DNA from: Leptolinea sp.
GTDB lineage: Bacteria; Chloroflexota; Anaerolineae; Anaerolineales; Anaerolineaceae
Direction: 5' to 3'
NCBI GenBank assembly: GCA_012798535.1
Contig: JAAZMZ010000023.1
Span: forward strand, 62,001 to 126,000
DNA length: 64,000 nt
Both the position numbers and the translations under genes were made by a program. Below, piece after piece: positions 6,845-16,609 of the stretch. How positions within the stretch are numbered: the stretch's first letter is position 1; each line of letters opens with the position of its first letter. Under the pieces are notes generated by a model. That model did not search any database and was not told where the DNA came from. It saw nothing but the letters and a program-made list of their open reading frames with translations.

Positions 6845-9433
6845 TCAGTCCTGTTTGGTCTGGGTTAATTGGGCAAGCGGAAATAGCTGTGGACTGTATT
6901 GAAAACGGACAATGGATCTCCCCGCAGGGATGGCGACCGATTTAAATGTATCAAATACTTTCAATAATACGGCAGGCTGCCCATTTATCTGAACGGTCCA
7001 GAAAGGATCCCAATTGTCAATAAAACTCAAGTAGCTATCCTGAGAGGATGAAACATCCAATTCCAATATGTCTCCGTTGTATTTCAGAAGATTATATGAA
7101 GCATCTACTGTCAGAGAATCTTCAACAAATTCTTTAATAGTGGTCTGATCGATTCTATTGGAAAAGAAAATGCGTTTTGCGGATTTGTCCTGGCCCAGAA
7201 GGATGTCGCGATATTCATATTCGAAGGCATGATCTTGAAAGAATTGAACATAACTTCTGAAATACCAGTCAGGCGAAGGACCTACTGAAAATCTGGGAGT
7301 AATTGATATATTCGTTTTCCCAATTGTCCTTGCAAAGTAAAAAGACTGCGGATCGATTTGTTCGGCAATATTGATCCTTCCCGGCGGATTCTCCTCCGGT
7401 ATGATATCGATCAACCATTGATAGGCACCAATTGGGAATAAATCGATTATAGAAATTGCAAAAAAAACAATCCCAAAGATGGGAATTTGAAACCGGGAAA
7501 AAAATTTACCAGATTTAAGAATAAAAAAGGAGATTAGCAAGAACAGGCATGCAATAATCAGGGAAAGATAGTACATCCAGATTCTAGAATCAACAAGATA
7601 AAAACTCACATCCCATTGTCCGTTAACGGGAATGGTATGCGCAAATAACGATGCTCCGATAACCAGGATTACTATTGCTCCAATTTTGAAAAAGCTCTTA
7701 AGGTGTTTTGGGGTAAATCCATTTGACGTAATCTCATGAAGTTGGATAGTTGCTGTATTTATACCTGCTGCCAGTACAAAACTTATCAAAGGCAAAAACA
7801 TGAGCGTAAAACGTCCCCAGTATCTGAAACCATAAAAGAACGGAAAATACTTCCAACAAATGACAAAGAGAGGTGAATCTTTTCCAATAGAGATGGATGC
7901 GAAGAAGAATAATAAAACGCCAAGGAAAATCTTGACTTCTTTTGACAGGTACCAGGGATTGACATAACCTCCTGATTCAAGGTCTCTTTTGCTGATCGCA
8001 AAGTAATAGAAAAAGAAGATCAATGGAAGAATACCGAAGTAGTACCAACCCTCGGGAGCAGCAACTGGTGGATAAACGAGAGACCCAAGATGATCAATCC
8101 AGGAAAAGGAATGTTCAGTGGAATAAAAGAAATCCCGCGTTCCTCTCCGATAAACGCTATTCAATAGAACCATCATATTCAGAAAATAAGGGATTAGCAA
8201 AATTACAGGAATCACCACGCTACAAAAAGGTTTGAAAAGCAGCGAAAAATTAAATTTCCATTTAGAAAAATCAATTTTCTTTCTGGATCGATTTATCAAC
8301 AGAACAAATAGGTAAGGGAGAAGAAGAAAAATCGAATAGTATTGATAATAGAGATAGCCAGCCGTCAGAAAGGAAAAGATAGAAAAAGAAAATCCAAAAT
8401 AGAAAAGGAGAGGTTTCTTTACAGAAGGATCCTTAAATTCTCTTGTGACAAAATATAGAATCCATGGAAGCCAGCAAATGGACTCAACGGCTTTGGTGAA
8501 ACGGATGATCTCTGTCGTCTGGTAGCTTACACTGATGATAAGAGCGGCTAATAGAGCACTGGTCTTTTTCCAGTGGAATTCGCTTAACCACATGAAGAGG
8601 CCTACACAATAGATCGAAAGTCCTGCAACAGTCCACCAGACGTGGTCGATCAAGCCGTAACTGCCTTTCCACCAGTACACTACGGCGAGTGGGATGTTCA
8701 GGGGGTATAACGCGCCTGTTTGTGGAGACACCAAAAATGGAAATCCTGCCGCCTCGGAAGGAGACCATAAAGGCAAACGAAAATGAACAAGGAAATCCAG
8801 AATGTAAACTTTATAGTAATAGGAAAATGGAACAAAATCGTTCCCTATGGACAATTGATGACCATTGAAGACCCACAAACGCGGAGTCATATATATGAAT
8901 GGGAAAAGTAAACAAAATATCCAGGCGTAATTAGATTTAAGTTTGAGATACAGCGGGTAAAAAAAACCGCGTAAACCGACCTCATTTGCTCTCTTAAAAC
9001 TAAAAAGCACGAGATACTGAATACCGATTAATAATACAAAAAGAAAAGTATAAAAGAGGCGTTGAAAATAAGCAAAATTATCCGTGCGAACAACTATTGG
9101 TGGAAATAGCAGGAAGAATATCAGGAGAAGAGAAAAAATCAGAATAAGTTTATATTTTTGTTGAAGAAATCGTAAGACCTTTGCCCTCAAATACGTAGAT
9201 AATTTTAAATTTGAGGAGAGTAACAAGAAAGCAACTGAGACTAGCGCTATGAATAAAACAAGTGAAATTCGAAGAGGAGAAACGGCGAACCCTGATGCAG
9301 CGCTGGTCTCACCAGGAATTCGATATGTTAAGAAGCTCGCAATAAACCCTTCTAGAGAAATAATGAAAAACAGGATACGATGTGCAACATCTTGCACATC
9401 TATGTGGGATAAAGGATGATCGCTGGAGGTCAT
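6845..9433 (-). CDS. YfhO-family polytopic membrane protein
   Basis: Large integral membrane protein (862 aa) with roughly a dozen or more hydrophobic helices spread over residues 20-690. A soluble beta-rich C-terminal domain follows: SYLSFIDNWDPFWTVQING, then GRSIVRFQYSPQLF. This architecture, with the D-x-W-x-G/N region at the end, matches the YfhO family (GT-C-like fold; YfhO of Bacillus is linked to lipoteichoic acid glycosylation). It follows the polyprenyl diphosphate synthase gene by 15 bases in the same operon, which suits a role using a polyprenyl-linked sugar donor; that link is inference. The actual sugar or acceptor is unknown. Confidence 0.72.
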   Translation of the reverse strand: MTSSDHPLSHIDVQDVAHRILFFIISLEGFIASFLTYRIPGETSAASGFAVSPLRISLVLFIALVSVAFLLLSSNLKLSTYLRAKVLRFLQQKYKLILIFSLLLIFFLLFPPIVVRTDNFAYFQRLFYTFLFVLLIGIQYLVLFSFKRANEVGLRGFFYPLYLKLKSNYAWIFCLLFPFIYMTPRLWVFNGHQLSIGNDFVPFSYYYKVYILDFLVHFRLPLWSPSEAAGFPFLVSPQTGALYPLNIPLAVVYWWKGSYGLIDHVWWTVAGLSIYCVGLFMWLSEFHWKKTSALLAALIISVSYQTTEIIRFTKAVESICWLPWILYFVTREFKDPSVKKPLLFYFGFSFSIFSFLTAGYLYYQYYSIFLLLPYLFVLLINRSRKKIDFSKWKFNFSLLFKPFCSVVIPVILLIPYFLNMMVLLNSVYRRGTRDFFYSTEHSFSWIDHLGSLVYPPVAAPEGWYYFGILPLIFFFYYFAISKRDLESGGYVNPWYLSKEVKIFLGVLLFFFASISIGKDSPLFVICWKYFPFFYGFRYWGRFTLMFLPLISFVLAAGINTATIQLHEITSNGFTPKHLKSFFKIGAIVILVIGASLFAHTIPVNGQWDVSFYLVDSRIWMYYLSLIIACLFLLISFFILKSGKFFSRFQIPIFGIVFFAISIIDLFPIGAYQWLIDIIPEENPPGRINIAEQIDPQSFYFARTIGKTNISITPRFSVGPSPDWYFRSYVQFFQDHAFEYEYRDILLGQDKSAKRIFFSNRIDQTTIKEFVEDSLTVDASYNLLKYNGDILELDVSSSQDSYLSFIDNWDPFWTVQINGQPAVLLKVFDTFKSVAIPAGRSIVRFQYSPQLFPLAQLTQTKQD

Positions 9434-9448
9434 ATTTAAAAATGTATT

Positions 9449-10435
9449 TCACTGGATCCGACGAGCCTGTGATAACGCCAGACTTTGCAGCATTTCTTTT
9501 TCTCGGCAATCGGGAAGTGGCGTGAGTGCCCTAATACCGCGATTGATAAAACTTTCTGCCATCTCATACGACTTTTCGATCACGCTATTATGATGAATGT
9601 CTTCGATCAACTGACTTATATCTGAAGGATCAGTAAGGCAACCGTCTGTAAGTATCTTCTTTACCAGAACATGATCAGGATTGGCTTCAAAGAAAAGTTC
9701 AGTGGGAAGGGTGATCAATCCCTGTCTGAGGTCGCTGCCGATCGGTTTGCCCAGAATCGACTCATCGCCTGTGAAATCCAGAATGTCATCTGCGATTTGA
9801 AAAGCCATGCCTATTTCTCTACCAAAAAGAGAAAGAGATTGAATGATATCCTGGCCGGCCTCGCTGATGATTCCCGTGGCTGTCGCGGAAGTTTCAAATA
9901 ATGAAGCGGTTTTGGCATAAATACGCTTGTAGTACTCGTCAATACCCGGTTTACAGCGAGGAGAAAACATCTGGCTGATCTCACCGTTGACAATCGTACT
10001 TAATGTATCAGAAAAAAGCTTCATTACTTCATTTGATTTAGTCTCAGAAGCCAACTTCGCAGCGGCTGCGAAGAGAAAATCACCTGTTAGAACGGTTGCA
10101 CCTGCCGACCATTTTGAGTTCAACGTTGGAGATCCGCGCCTGAGTATGGAACCGTCGATCAAATCATCATGGACCAGTGTGGCGGTGTGCAATAATTCAA
10201 TTGAAGCTGCCAGTGTGATGAGTCGATCATAGTCTGTATTCAAACATTTTCCGAGAAGAATAATAATGGTGGGGCGGATTCTTTTTCCACCGGCAGATAG
10301 AAGTAAATCTAGCGCAATGGCCAAATCAGTGTGAAAATTCTTTACCTGCCGACGGATAAGTTCCTCCATTACCAGAAGATCAGGTTTTACTTCGGAAAAG
10401 ACAGATTTGATATTGATCAATTCAGATGAGTCCAT
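9449..10435 (-). CDS. Polyprenyl diphosphate synthase (trans-prenyltransferase)
   Basis: Isoprenoid chain-elongating enzyme (328 aa) that condenses isopentenyl diphosphate onto an allylic primer. The first aspartate-rich motif is HDDLIDGSILRRG and the second is FQIADDILDFTGD; GGKRIRPTIIILLG precedes them. The residues just before the first motif (SIELLHTATLVHDD) lack very bulky side chains, which suits a long-chain (octaprenyl-type) product, but chain length is not certain. The start overlaps the tatD 3' end by 19 bases. The product could be the quinone side chain or a lipid carrier. Confidence 0.85.
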   Translation of the reverse strand: MDSSELINIKSVFSEVKPDLLVMEELIRRQVKNFHTDLAIALDLLLSAGGKRIRPTIIILLGKCLNTDYDRLITLAASIELLHTATLVHDDLIDGSILRRGSPTLNSKWSAGATVLTGDFLFAAAAKLASETKSNEVMKLFSDTLSTIVNGEISQMFSPRCKPGIDEYYKRIYAKTASLFETSATATGIISEAGQDIIQSLSLFGREIGMAFQIADDILDFTGDESILGKPIGSDLRQGLITLPTELFFEANPDHVLVKKILTDGCLTDPSDISQLIEDIHHNSVIEKSYEMAESFINRGIRALTPLPDCREKEMLQSLALSQARRIQ

Positions 10436-11220
10436 TGAAAAATCCTGGCAGCGTTACTGGTGGTGATCTCATGCACCCTGGCAAGGGGAACTTCCCAAAG
10501 ACGGGCAACCTCTTCCGCGATGATGGCTATGTTGGCTGGTTCGTTCCGTTTTCCTCTGAAAGGATGAGGAGTGAGGAATGGAGCGTCAGTTTCTAGAACA
10601 ATTTTATTACAATCAAATGATTTTAATGCATCTCGTTTATTGCCAACATTCTTATAGGTGATTGGACCGGCAATTCCTAGATAAAATCCAAGTGAAATTA
10701 CACGCTGGGCGAATTCAGATGAAGAACTGAAGGCGTGGATAATCCCGGCTGGAATCAGGGTTTGAATTTGTTGCTCATTGTGCGGGAGAAACCATCTGGC
10801 AAGTATGGTTTCAATCTCACGATCTGCATCCCGGTTATGAACAAGAACCGGCAGTTTCAGGGTACTGGCCAGATCAAGTTGAGCTTCCAGCGCAACGATT
10901 TGTTCAGATAACGGTACATCATCATGGTATTTGTCTAATCCGATCTCACCTATCGCGACGATCTTTGGATTATTGGCCAGTTGATGTAACCTGTCGATAT
11001 CTTTAAGAGTGAAACCGGCGCAGTCATTAGGATGTATGCCGATGGCGGCATAAATCTCAGGTATCCGGCTGCTGAGTTCCAGAACTTCTTCACTGGTGGT
11101 TGAATCGATTGCCGGAACTACAATTCGTGTAATTCCGGCTGATCTTGCCCGGTTTAAAACATCATCCAGATCTTCTTTAAAAGAATCGAAGTTGAGATGA
11201 CAATGGGTATCAATGATCAC
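10417..11220 (-). CDS. tatD: TatD family metal-dependent hydrolase
   Basis: Metal-dependent nuclease/hydrolase with a TIM-barrel fold (267 aa, normal length). The motifs occur in order: DTHCHLNFDSF (metal His pair), GEIGLDKYHDD (Glu ligand), VLVHNRDADREIE, IIHAFSSSSEF, and LETDAPFLTPHPFRG with the last Asp ligand. TatD proteins have 3'-5' exonuclease activity in quality control and repair. It is co-transcribed between the phosphohexomutase and polyprenyl synthase genes; this neighbourhood says little about function. Confidence 0.9.
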   Translation of the reverse strand: MIIDTHCHLNFDSFKEDLDDVLNRARSAGITRIVVPAIDSTTSEEVLELSSRIPEIYAAIGIHPNDCAGFTLKDIDRLHQLANNPKIVAIGEIGLDKYHDDVPLSEQIVALEAQLDLASTLKLPVLVHNRDADREIETILARWFLPHNEQQIQTLIPAGIIHAFSSSSEFAQRVISLGFYLGIAGPITYKNVGNKRDALKSFDCNKIVLETDAPFLTPHPFRGKRNEPANIAIIAEEVARLWEVPLARVHEITTSNAARIFQWTHLN

Positions 11221-11226
11221 AAAAAC

Positions 11227-12648
11227 CTACGAGAGACCGGCAATTTTCAATCCATCCTGTAAAATCGCCTGTACTTTTTCTTTGTGCGTGGTTTCCGTAT
11301 AGACCCGCATTATCGGTTCTGTTCCTGAGAACCGGATCAGCATCCAACCACCATCATCCAGAACGAATTTATACCCATCAGATGTATCCAATCGAACCAC
11401 ACCCAACCCGCCGATTGTCTTTGGTTTCGCGTTCAGGATCATTGTCTCCCGATTCTTTCGATCCCCGGAAAAACTGCGATCCACACGATCGTAATAATGT
11501 GGTCCAACAATGGAATACAACTCGTCAATTAATTCCGTCGGTTTTTTCCCGGTTTTTACCATCAGATCAAGAAAATACAGGCCGGCTAAAATCCCATCAC
11601 GTTCGGGAACATTACCGCGAAAAGCGAAACCGCCTGATTCCTCTCCACCGATCATGGCATCTGTTTCGGTCATTTTTGGTGCGACGTATTTGAACCCAAC
11701 ACCGGTTTCATAAACTGGGACGTCATATTTCTTCCCCAGCTTGTCCAACATGCAGGTTGTAGAAAGTGTCCGGACAATGGCTCCGCGTTCCCCCCGAATT
11801 TCAAGCAGATAATAGGCTAAAAGAGCATAGACCTGAAGCTGATTGACAAAGTTTCCTTTTTCATCTCCGATGCCAACTCTATCTGCGTCTCCATCCGTTA
11901 TGACCAAAACATCGGCTTTTCGGTCAACTGTTGTTTGAAGCCCTACATTTATGTTGGGTGGGATAGGTTCCGGTCGTTTCATCTCAGGGAATGAAGGGTT
12001 GCGGGTGTTATGTATCTCTGTGATCGTGGTTTTTCCACCATTTAGAATTTGAGTAAACCAACCGGCACCATTACCCCACATCGTATCGACGATTATCTTG
12101 AGGCCGGCTTTTTTTATAGGTTCGACGTCGATAAGATCCTTTAGATGCTCAAGATAATCTGGAGCAGGATCGAATTTCACAAGTACACCTTTTTCGTATG
12201 CCTCATCGGCCGGCATGCGTTTTACGTCTGTCATTGAATCGGGTATGCCTTTTTCGATCTGGATCAATCCCTGTGGATCGATAGCTCCACCGGTGAAATT
12301 TCGAACCTTGAATCCGTTATCTGTCGGAGGGTTATGAGAGGCCGTTATATTGATTGCTCCGGCTGCTTTGCGGTGAACAACTGAGTAAGCGATAACCGGA
12401 GTGGGCGTGGCATCGTTTGTGAGATAGACTTTCAATCCATTTCCGGCGAGTATTTCAGCGGCCGCCAGAGCGAAATTTTCAGACCCAAATCTTTTATCAT
12501 GTCCAACAATAAACCATTTGCCTTTATTTCCGGTGGTGATCATATAATTCGCGTAGCCCTGGGCGCAGCGGCGAACATTATCGAATGTGTAGTCTTCTGC
12601 AATAACTCCACGCCATCCATCGGTACCAAAATGAATTTGAAAAGTCAT
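11227..12648 (-). CDS. Phosphoglucomutase/phosphomannomutase family protein
   Basis: Alpha-D-phosphohexomutase (473 aa). The sequence shows an N-terminal [14 protein letters not shown], the phosphoserine loop [14 protein letters not shown], the metal loop [13 protein letters not shown], the sugar-binding [12 protein letters not shown], and the phosphate-binding [12 protein letters not shown] near the C-terminus. It interconverts hexose 1- and 6-phosphates, but the sugar (glucose, mannose or glucosamine) is not decided by these motifs. It is the first gene of a four-gene minus-strand operon with tatD, the prenyl synthase and the YfhO protein, suggesting supply of sugar-1-phosphate for the cell envelope. 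Confidence 0.87.
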   Translation of the reverse strand: MTFQIHFGTDGWRGVIAEDYTFDNVRRCAQGYANYMITTGNKGKWFIVGHDKRFGSENFALAAAEILAGNGLKVYLTNDATPTPVIAYSVVHRKAAGAINITASHNPPTDNGFKVRNFTGGAIDPQGLIQIEKGIPDSMTDVKRMPADEAYEKGVLVKFDPAPDYLEHLKDLIDVEPIKKAGLKIIVDTMWGNGAGWFTQILNGGKTTITEIHNTRNPSFPEMKRPEPIPPNINVGLQTTVDRKADVLVITDGDADRVGIGDEKGNFVNQLQVYALLAYYLLEIRGERGAIVRTLSTTCMLDKLGKKYDVPVYETGVGFKYVAPKMTETDAMIGGEESGGFAFRGNVPERDGILAGLYFLDLMVKTGKKPTELIDELYSIVGPHYYDRVDRSFSGDRKNRETMILNAKPKTIGGLGVVRLDTSDGYKFVLDDGGWMLIRFSGTEPIMRVYTETTHKEKVQAILQDGLKIAGLS

Positions 12649-12682
12649 AGTGACCTCTTTTATATTAAGGATAGATAAAAAG

Positions 12683-12730
12683 ATTATATCAGTCAGGTGA
12701 TGTGAGCGAAAGTTAGCCGCATGCTATAAT
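12683..12730. promoter_or_regulatory. Divergent promoter region (pgm operon / cysteine desulfurase)
   Basis: Two perfect TATAAT hexamers face away from each other in the 101-base gap. The minus-strand one at 12683-12688 points to the phosphohexomutase gene and the plus-strand one at 12725-12730 points to the cysteine desulfurase gene. Neither has a good -35 box at 17 bases, so both are weak or activator-dependent predictions. Confidence 0.4.
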
Positions 12731-12749
12731 CCGAGTTTATTGGTGAAGA

Positions 12750-13901
12750 ATGAACAAACCTGTATATTTTGATTACGCTGCTACAACCCCTGTGGATGAA
12801 AATGTGTTGAAAACAATGCTTCCGTTCTTTTCCACGGATTTTGGGAATCCATCCTCTGTGCACGTGTGGGGTCAAAAAGCGGAAGCAGCCCTGGAACTAT
12901 CACGACAGGTTTGCGCAGAACTCCTGAATACAACTATTAATAATATACTCTTTACCTCAGGCGGATCAGAGAGTGACAATCTGGCTTTGCGCGGAAGTGC
13001 TTTCCATCGACGTAAAACGAGAGATGCCGACGAGATCATCACTACACCGGTGGAACATCCCGCTATTGGAAATACTGCCAGGCAGTTACGGGATGAATTT
13101 GGTTTCAAATTGATCCTCCTTCCGGTGGACAAATATGGAATGGTTGATCCGGAGGATGTAAAGAGACACCTGACAAAAAAGACCGCAATTGTTTCCATCA
13201 TTTATGGGAATAACGAGATAGGAACTGTCAATCCAATTAAAGAAATTGGAAAAAGGTGTCAGGAGATGGGGATACCTTTCCACAGTGATGCTGTACAGGC
13301 CGCTGCACATTTACACATGGATATGCAAAGAGATAAATTGAATCTTATCTCCATTGGGGCTCATAAAATGTACGGACCTAAGGGCACAGGCCTGCTGGGA
13401 ATGAATGCCACGGATGAGCTCTTGCCGGCACAGACCGGTGGGGGGCAGGAATTTCACTTGCGAGCTGGGACTCAGAATATCCCTTTGATCATTGGATTAA
13501 GCGAGGCTTTGAGTAACGCTCAGAAAACAGTCGATCAGAGAAATGCGAAGAGTATTGCTCTGCGAAATCGTTTAATTGAGCAGGTGTTGGATGAGATACC
13601 GAATGCCTATTTGACAGGTCACCCCGTAAACCGTCTACCCAATCATGCCAGCTTTGTTTTTGATGCTATTGATGGAAACCGATTATTAATGCTGCTGGAT
13701 ACGCGGGGATTTGCCTGTTCGTCCGGCTCGGCATGCAAAGTTGGCTCACCAAATCCATCTGAAGTACTGCTGGCCATGGGATATAAACCCGAATTGGCAC
13801 TTGGTTCACTGCGCATCACACTTGGCAAAGAATCCACCGTAGAACAGGTGGATGATCTGGTGCTTGCCATAATTGAATCGATAAAACGAATTCGCAAATG
13901 A
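12750..13901 (+). CDS. Cysteine desulfurase (NifS/IscS family)
   Basis: PLP enzyme (383 aa) that abstracts sulfur from cysteine as a protein persulfide. Signatures are FDYAATTPVDENVL at the N-terminus, the cofactor-contacting HSDAVQAAAHL, the PLP lysine in IGAHKMYGPKGTG, and the catalytic cysteine in SSGSACKVGSPNPSEVL. The short loop around the active-site Cys is of the NifS/IscS type, not SufS. The stop overlaps the start of mnmA (ATGA), so its main job here is probably to provide sulfur for tRNA 2-thiolation, though it may also serve Fe-S assembly. Confidence 0.92.
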   Translation: MNKPVYFDYAATTPVDENVLKTMLPFFSTDFGNPSSVHVWGQKAEAALELSRQVCAELLNTTINNILFTSGGSESDNLALRGSAFHRRKTRDADEIITTPVEHPAIGNTARQLRDEFGFKLILLPVDKYGMVDPEDVKRHLTKKTAIVSIIYGNNEIGTVNPIKEIGKRCQEMGIPFHSDAVQAAAHLHMDMQRDKLNLISIGAHKMYGPKGTGLLGMNATDELLPAQTGGGQEFHLRAGTQNIPLIIGLSEALSNAQKTVDQRNAKSIALRNRLIEQVLDEIPNAYLTGHPVNRLPNHASFVFDAIDGNRLLMLLDTRGFACSSGSACKVGSPNPSEVLLAMGYKPELALGSLRITLGKESTVEQVDDLVLAIIESIKRIRK

Positions 13902-14986
13902 AGAATATCTCCTCAAAAAAGGTCGTTATTGCCATGAGCGGCGGGGTAGACAGTTCCGTGGCGGCGCTGGTACTAAAACAGCAGGGATATGATATAACAG
14001 GCGTCTTACTGCGTACATGGACCGAACCTGAAAAGGAATGCCTGAATAGCTGTTGTACGCCAGAATCAATGGCAGCGGCAAGAAATGTTGCGGCGATTCT
14101 GAATATTCCGTTTTATGTGATCGATGCGAGAGATATATTTCATACCGAGATCGTAGATTTTTTCATTGATGGTTATCGCAGGGGAATAACACCCAATCCT
14201 TGCGTGCGCTGCAATCAGGTGATCCGTTGGGGATATCTGTTGGAAGAAGCCCATAATATGGGTGCTTCGCATCTGGCGACAGGCCATTATGCCCGCATTG
14301 TGTTCGGTGATACCGGGAGTGTAATTTTAAAAAAGGGATTGGATGAGGGGAAGGACCAATCCTATGTCCTATCAGGATTATCACCGGAACAGTTAAGATG
14401 TACCATTTTGCCAATTGGAGAAATGAAGAAATCAGAAGTTAGGGAGATTGCCCGGCAATCTGGTTTAACAACAGCGGAAAAGAAAGACAGTCAGGATCTC
14501 TGCTTCCTGGCCGGTGATGATTATCGACATTTTTTACGAAGAAATGCCGCTGATATTTTCAAATCGGGAGAAATTTTGGATACATCCGGACGAACAATTG
14601 GCAGACACAACGGCTTGCCCGATTTTACAATTGGACAACGCAAAGGATTGGGAGCGATTCAAGAGCCTTATTATGTGATTCACAAAGACATCGAAAAAAA
14701 TGTCCTGATAGCAGGAAAAGCAGAAGAATTAGGCGCCAATGCCTGTTTTGTTGAAAATATGAATTGGATCACCGATCCAGACACTATTGCCTTCAATTCA
14801 ATACAGGTGAAAATACGATATAAAGCACCGGCTGTTCCGGCAACCATAGAGTTACCCGGAAATGGGTCTGTTTGTGTAAAATTCAATAGAGATCTTCGCG
14901 ACATTACCCCGGGCCAACAGGCGGCATTTTACGATAAGGATAATTGCCTGGGGGGAGGTCAGATCTCACAGGTATTTTCACTATGA
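13898..14986 (+). CDS. mnmA: tRNA-specific 2-thiouridylase
   Basis: ATP-dependent enzyme (362 aa) that thiolates U34 of tRNAs for Lys, Glu and Gln. The PP-loop MSGGVDSSVAALVLKQQGY is at the N-terminus. The first catalytic cysteine is in TPNPCVRCNQVIRW and the second in DSQDLCFLAGDDY. A C-terminal beta-barrel (TIGQRKGLGAIQEPYYVI and following) completes the family layout. It overlaps the upstream cysteine desulfurase by 4 bases. Together with trmFO about 2 kb away on the other strand, this part of the genome is rich in tRNA uridine modification. Confidence 0.94.
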   Translation: MKNISSKKVVIAMSGGVDSSVAALVLKQQGYDITGVLLRTWTEPEKECLNSCCTPESMAAARNVAAILNIPFYVIDARDIFHTEIVDFFIDGYRRGITPNPCVRCNQVIRWGYLLEEAHNMGASHLATGHYARIVFGDTGSVILKKGLDEGKDQSYVLSGLSPEQLRCTILPIGEMKKSEVREIARQSGLTTAEKKDSQDLCFLAGDDYRHFLRRNAADIFKSGEILDTSGRTIGRHNGLPDFTIGQRKGLGAIQEPYYVIHKDIEKNVLIAGKAEELGANACFVENMNWITDPDTIAFNSIQVKIRYKAPAVPATIELPGNGSVCVKFNRDLRDITPGQQAAFYDKDNCLGGGQISQVFSL

Positions 14987-15255
14987 CGCTCCCGGCTTTT
15001 CTCTTTGGTGTATTGGTCTCCACCTTTTTAGGCGCGGCTTTCCATTTATGGAAGGGCGGTAATTTATCCACTCTGTTGTTGGATATATTGGTGAGCTGGA
15101 TTGGATTCTGGCTTGGACATATTGCCGGGGTATTTGCCGGTCTGGCGATTGGGACTCTGGGTCCGCTTCGTCTGGGCTCGGCTGTGGTTGGTGCCATTAT
15201 TTTCCTTTCACTGGGATACTGGTTATTCCAGGAAGAGCAGACGGGAAAAAAGTAA
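14983..15255 (+). CDS. Small membrane protein, unknown function
   Basis: A 90-aa hydrophobic protein that I do not recognise. Three probable membrane helices lie around residues 3-20, 28-48 and 55-85, separated by HLWKGG and a short Gly-rich turn (GLAIGTLGPLRLG). The ORF track begins at a TTG inside mnmA. I prefer the ATG at 14983, which overlaps the mnmA stop (ATGA) and follows GGGGGAGG. Position suggests co-translation with mnmA, but no functional link is evident. Confidence 0.65.
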   Translation: MTLPAFLFGVLVSTFLGAAFHLWKGGNLSTLLLDILVSWIGFWLGHIAGVFAGLAIGTLGPLRLGSAVVGAIIFLSLGYWLFQEEQTGKK

Positions 15256-15259
15256 AAAA

Positions 15260-15288
15260 AAACCTCCTCTATAATAGAGAAGGTTTCG
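15260..15288 (-). terminator. Intrinsic terminator of the cold-shock gene
   Basis: On the minus strand AACCTTCTCTA-TTA-TAGAGGAGGTT is followed by a run of T residues. It lies about 20 bases beyond the end of the csp gene and also faces the end of the small membrane protein gene, so it may serve both strands. Confidence 0.75.
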
Positions 15289-15307
15289 TTATTTCATTAC
15301 ATTTTAT

Positions 15308-15517
15308 TTATACAATTTTAACGTGGACAGCCTGTAAACCTTTCGGGCTTTTCTCAATGGAGAATTCCACTTTTTGACCTTCTTCAAGGTTTTTAAAACC
15401 CTCGGCATCGATCGCCGAGTAGTGGACAAACACATCGGGAGCTCCATTACGCTGAATAAAGCCATATCCCTTGCTCGTGTTGAACCACTTTACTGTGCCG
15501 GTTTCGCTATCGCTCAT
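15308..15517 (-). CDS. Cold-shock domain protein
   Basis: Single-stranded nucleic-acid binding protein of 69 aa, the standard CspA length. It shows [15 protein letters not shown] (RNP-1) and DVFVHYSAI (RNP-2) and the usual [19 protein letters not shown] tail. It acts as an RNA chaperone in the cytoplasm. It is monocistronic, with its own promoter about 190 bases upstream and a long leader, as is common for cold-shock genes. Confidence 0.95.
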   Translation of the reverse strand: MSDSETGTVKWFNTSKGYGFIQRNGAPDVFVHYSAIDAEGFKNLEEGQKVEFSIEKSPKGLQAVHVKIV

Positions 15518-15676
15518 TGGAATACACTCCTGAAACTAAGAACGGATGATGGATTGGCCTCGGTGTCTGAATTAAAAGTCAAGGATGCGGCAGGCTTAAA
15601 ACAAAAACCCCGGCCTGCCGTTCGGTTTAACAGACCGGTTCCCTCGTCTTTGATGCAAGTACACACGCGCCATACT
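15518..15676 (-). promoter_or_regulatory. Long structured 5' leader of the cold-shock gene
   Basis: The predicted transcript carries a leader of about 159 bases. It contains an 8-bp perfect inverted repeat (GCCTGCCG/CGGCAGGC at 15588-15595 and 15613-15620) around a U-rich loop. Long folded leaders that switch shape with temperature are known for cspA mRNAs. That this one does so is inference. Confidence 0.5.
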
Positions 15677-15682
15677 TTAAAT

Positions 15683-15711
15683 ATTCTATGAAATTGAAAA
15701 CATTCTGTCAA
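15683..15711 (-). promoter_or_regulatory. Sigma70-type promoter of the cold-shock gene
   Basis: TTGACA (15711-15706) and TAGAAT (15688-15683) on the minus strand with a 17-base spacer. Predicted start near 15676. Confidence 0.75.
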
Positions 15712-15721
15712 TAGCCACTTT

Positions 15722-16609
15722 TTAAGAAATGACTATTAAATACGCATACAGTGTGTCTCCGACTCTTTGAAGACTTGTCACGCTGACGTTTTCAATATCA
15801 TCAAATATCGTATGCCAGTTTGGATCAATAATATCAATTAAATCGACAGATGGCACACCTGCTTCTAAAAATGGGACATGGTCATCGATGATGCTGTACG
15901 TAGAAGGATTTAGAAAATGATCATCATACTCAAATTGATCTGCCGTGGATTGGATCTGTTGATAGATGAATTGATCCGAATTTGAAGGGGGCTGGATGGT
16001 TTGGTTGTAGCCTCCCACCATATCCAACAAGATCAATAGCTCAGGATGATAACTTTCCTGCCGTGAGAATTCTCTGCTGCCAAGTATCCAATCCCAGCCG
16101 GGAATATCTCCCTGATCTTCGATATCAAAAAATAACAATCCGATATTTGAGGATTGTGCATCAGTCAGTACACGGGACAATTCAAGCAGCACGACGGTGC
16201 TGGAACCGCCGTCGTTGGCTCCCGGTACTGGTAAATAACGCCTGTCAGGATCTGGATCACGATCAGCATGCATTCTGGAGTCATAATGTGATGCCAGAAG
16301 AATTTTTGGCTGGCCATTACCTCTTGTTGCGAGAATGTTGATACAGGGATGGCCTTCAACAATCCCTGGAAGCTGTTGGACGATCCAGCCGTTCTTGATC
16401 AACTGATGAGTAATAAAACCTACAGCCTGAGAATGACTCTCAGTACTGGGAACTCTTGCACCTGATCCTTGCAACCTGACAAGAAGAGAAAAAGCCCGCT
16501 GTCCATCGAACGCAGTTTTTCTTAAAAAGGTTTTCGCAAAACATATCAATAGAAGGAGGCATATAAAAATAAGACTGAGTTTCTCGAAAATCCTGGTTTT
16601 TTGATTCAT
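15722..16609 (-). CDS. M28 family peptidase, glutaminyl-cyclase-like, membrane-anchored
   Basis: Zinc-dependent M28 protein (295 aa). A single hydrophobic helix near residues 10-29 (LSLIFICLLLLICFAKTFL) suggests export with an N-terminal anchor. Metal-site motifs are ASHYDSRMH (His), PGANDGGSSTVVLLEL (bridging Asp), FFDIEDQGD (acidic pair) and DDHVPFLEAGVPSVDLID (late His). The last motif and the DWILGSREF segment resemble glutaminyl-peptide cyclotransferases more than aminopeptidases. In glutaminyl cyclases the acidic pair is usually Glu-Glu and here it is Glu-Asp. It overlaps the trmFO stop by 4 bases. Cyclase against peptidase activity is not settled. Confidence 0.75.
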   Translation of the reverse strand: MNQKTRIFEKLSLIFICLLLLICFAKTFLRKTAFDGQRAFSLLVRLQGSGARVPSTESHSQAVGFITHQLIKNGWIVQQLPGIVEGHPCINILATRGNGQPKILLASHYDSRMHADRDPDPDRRYLPVPGANDGGSSTVVLLELSRVLTDAQSSNIGLLFFDIEDQGDIPGWDWILGSREFSRQESYHPELLILLDMVGGYNQTIQPPSNSDQFIYQQIQSTADQFEYDDHFLNPSTYSIIDDHVPFLEAGVPSVDLIDIIDPNWHTIFDDIENVSVTSLQRVGDTLYAYLIVIS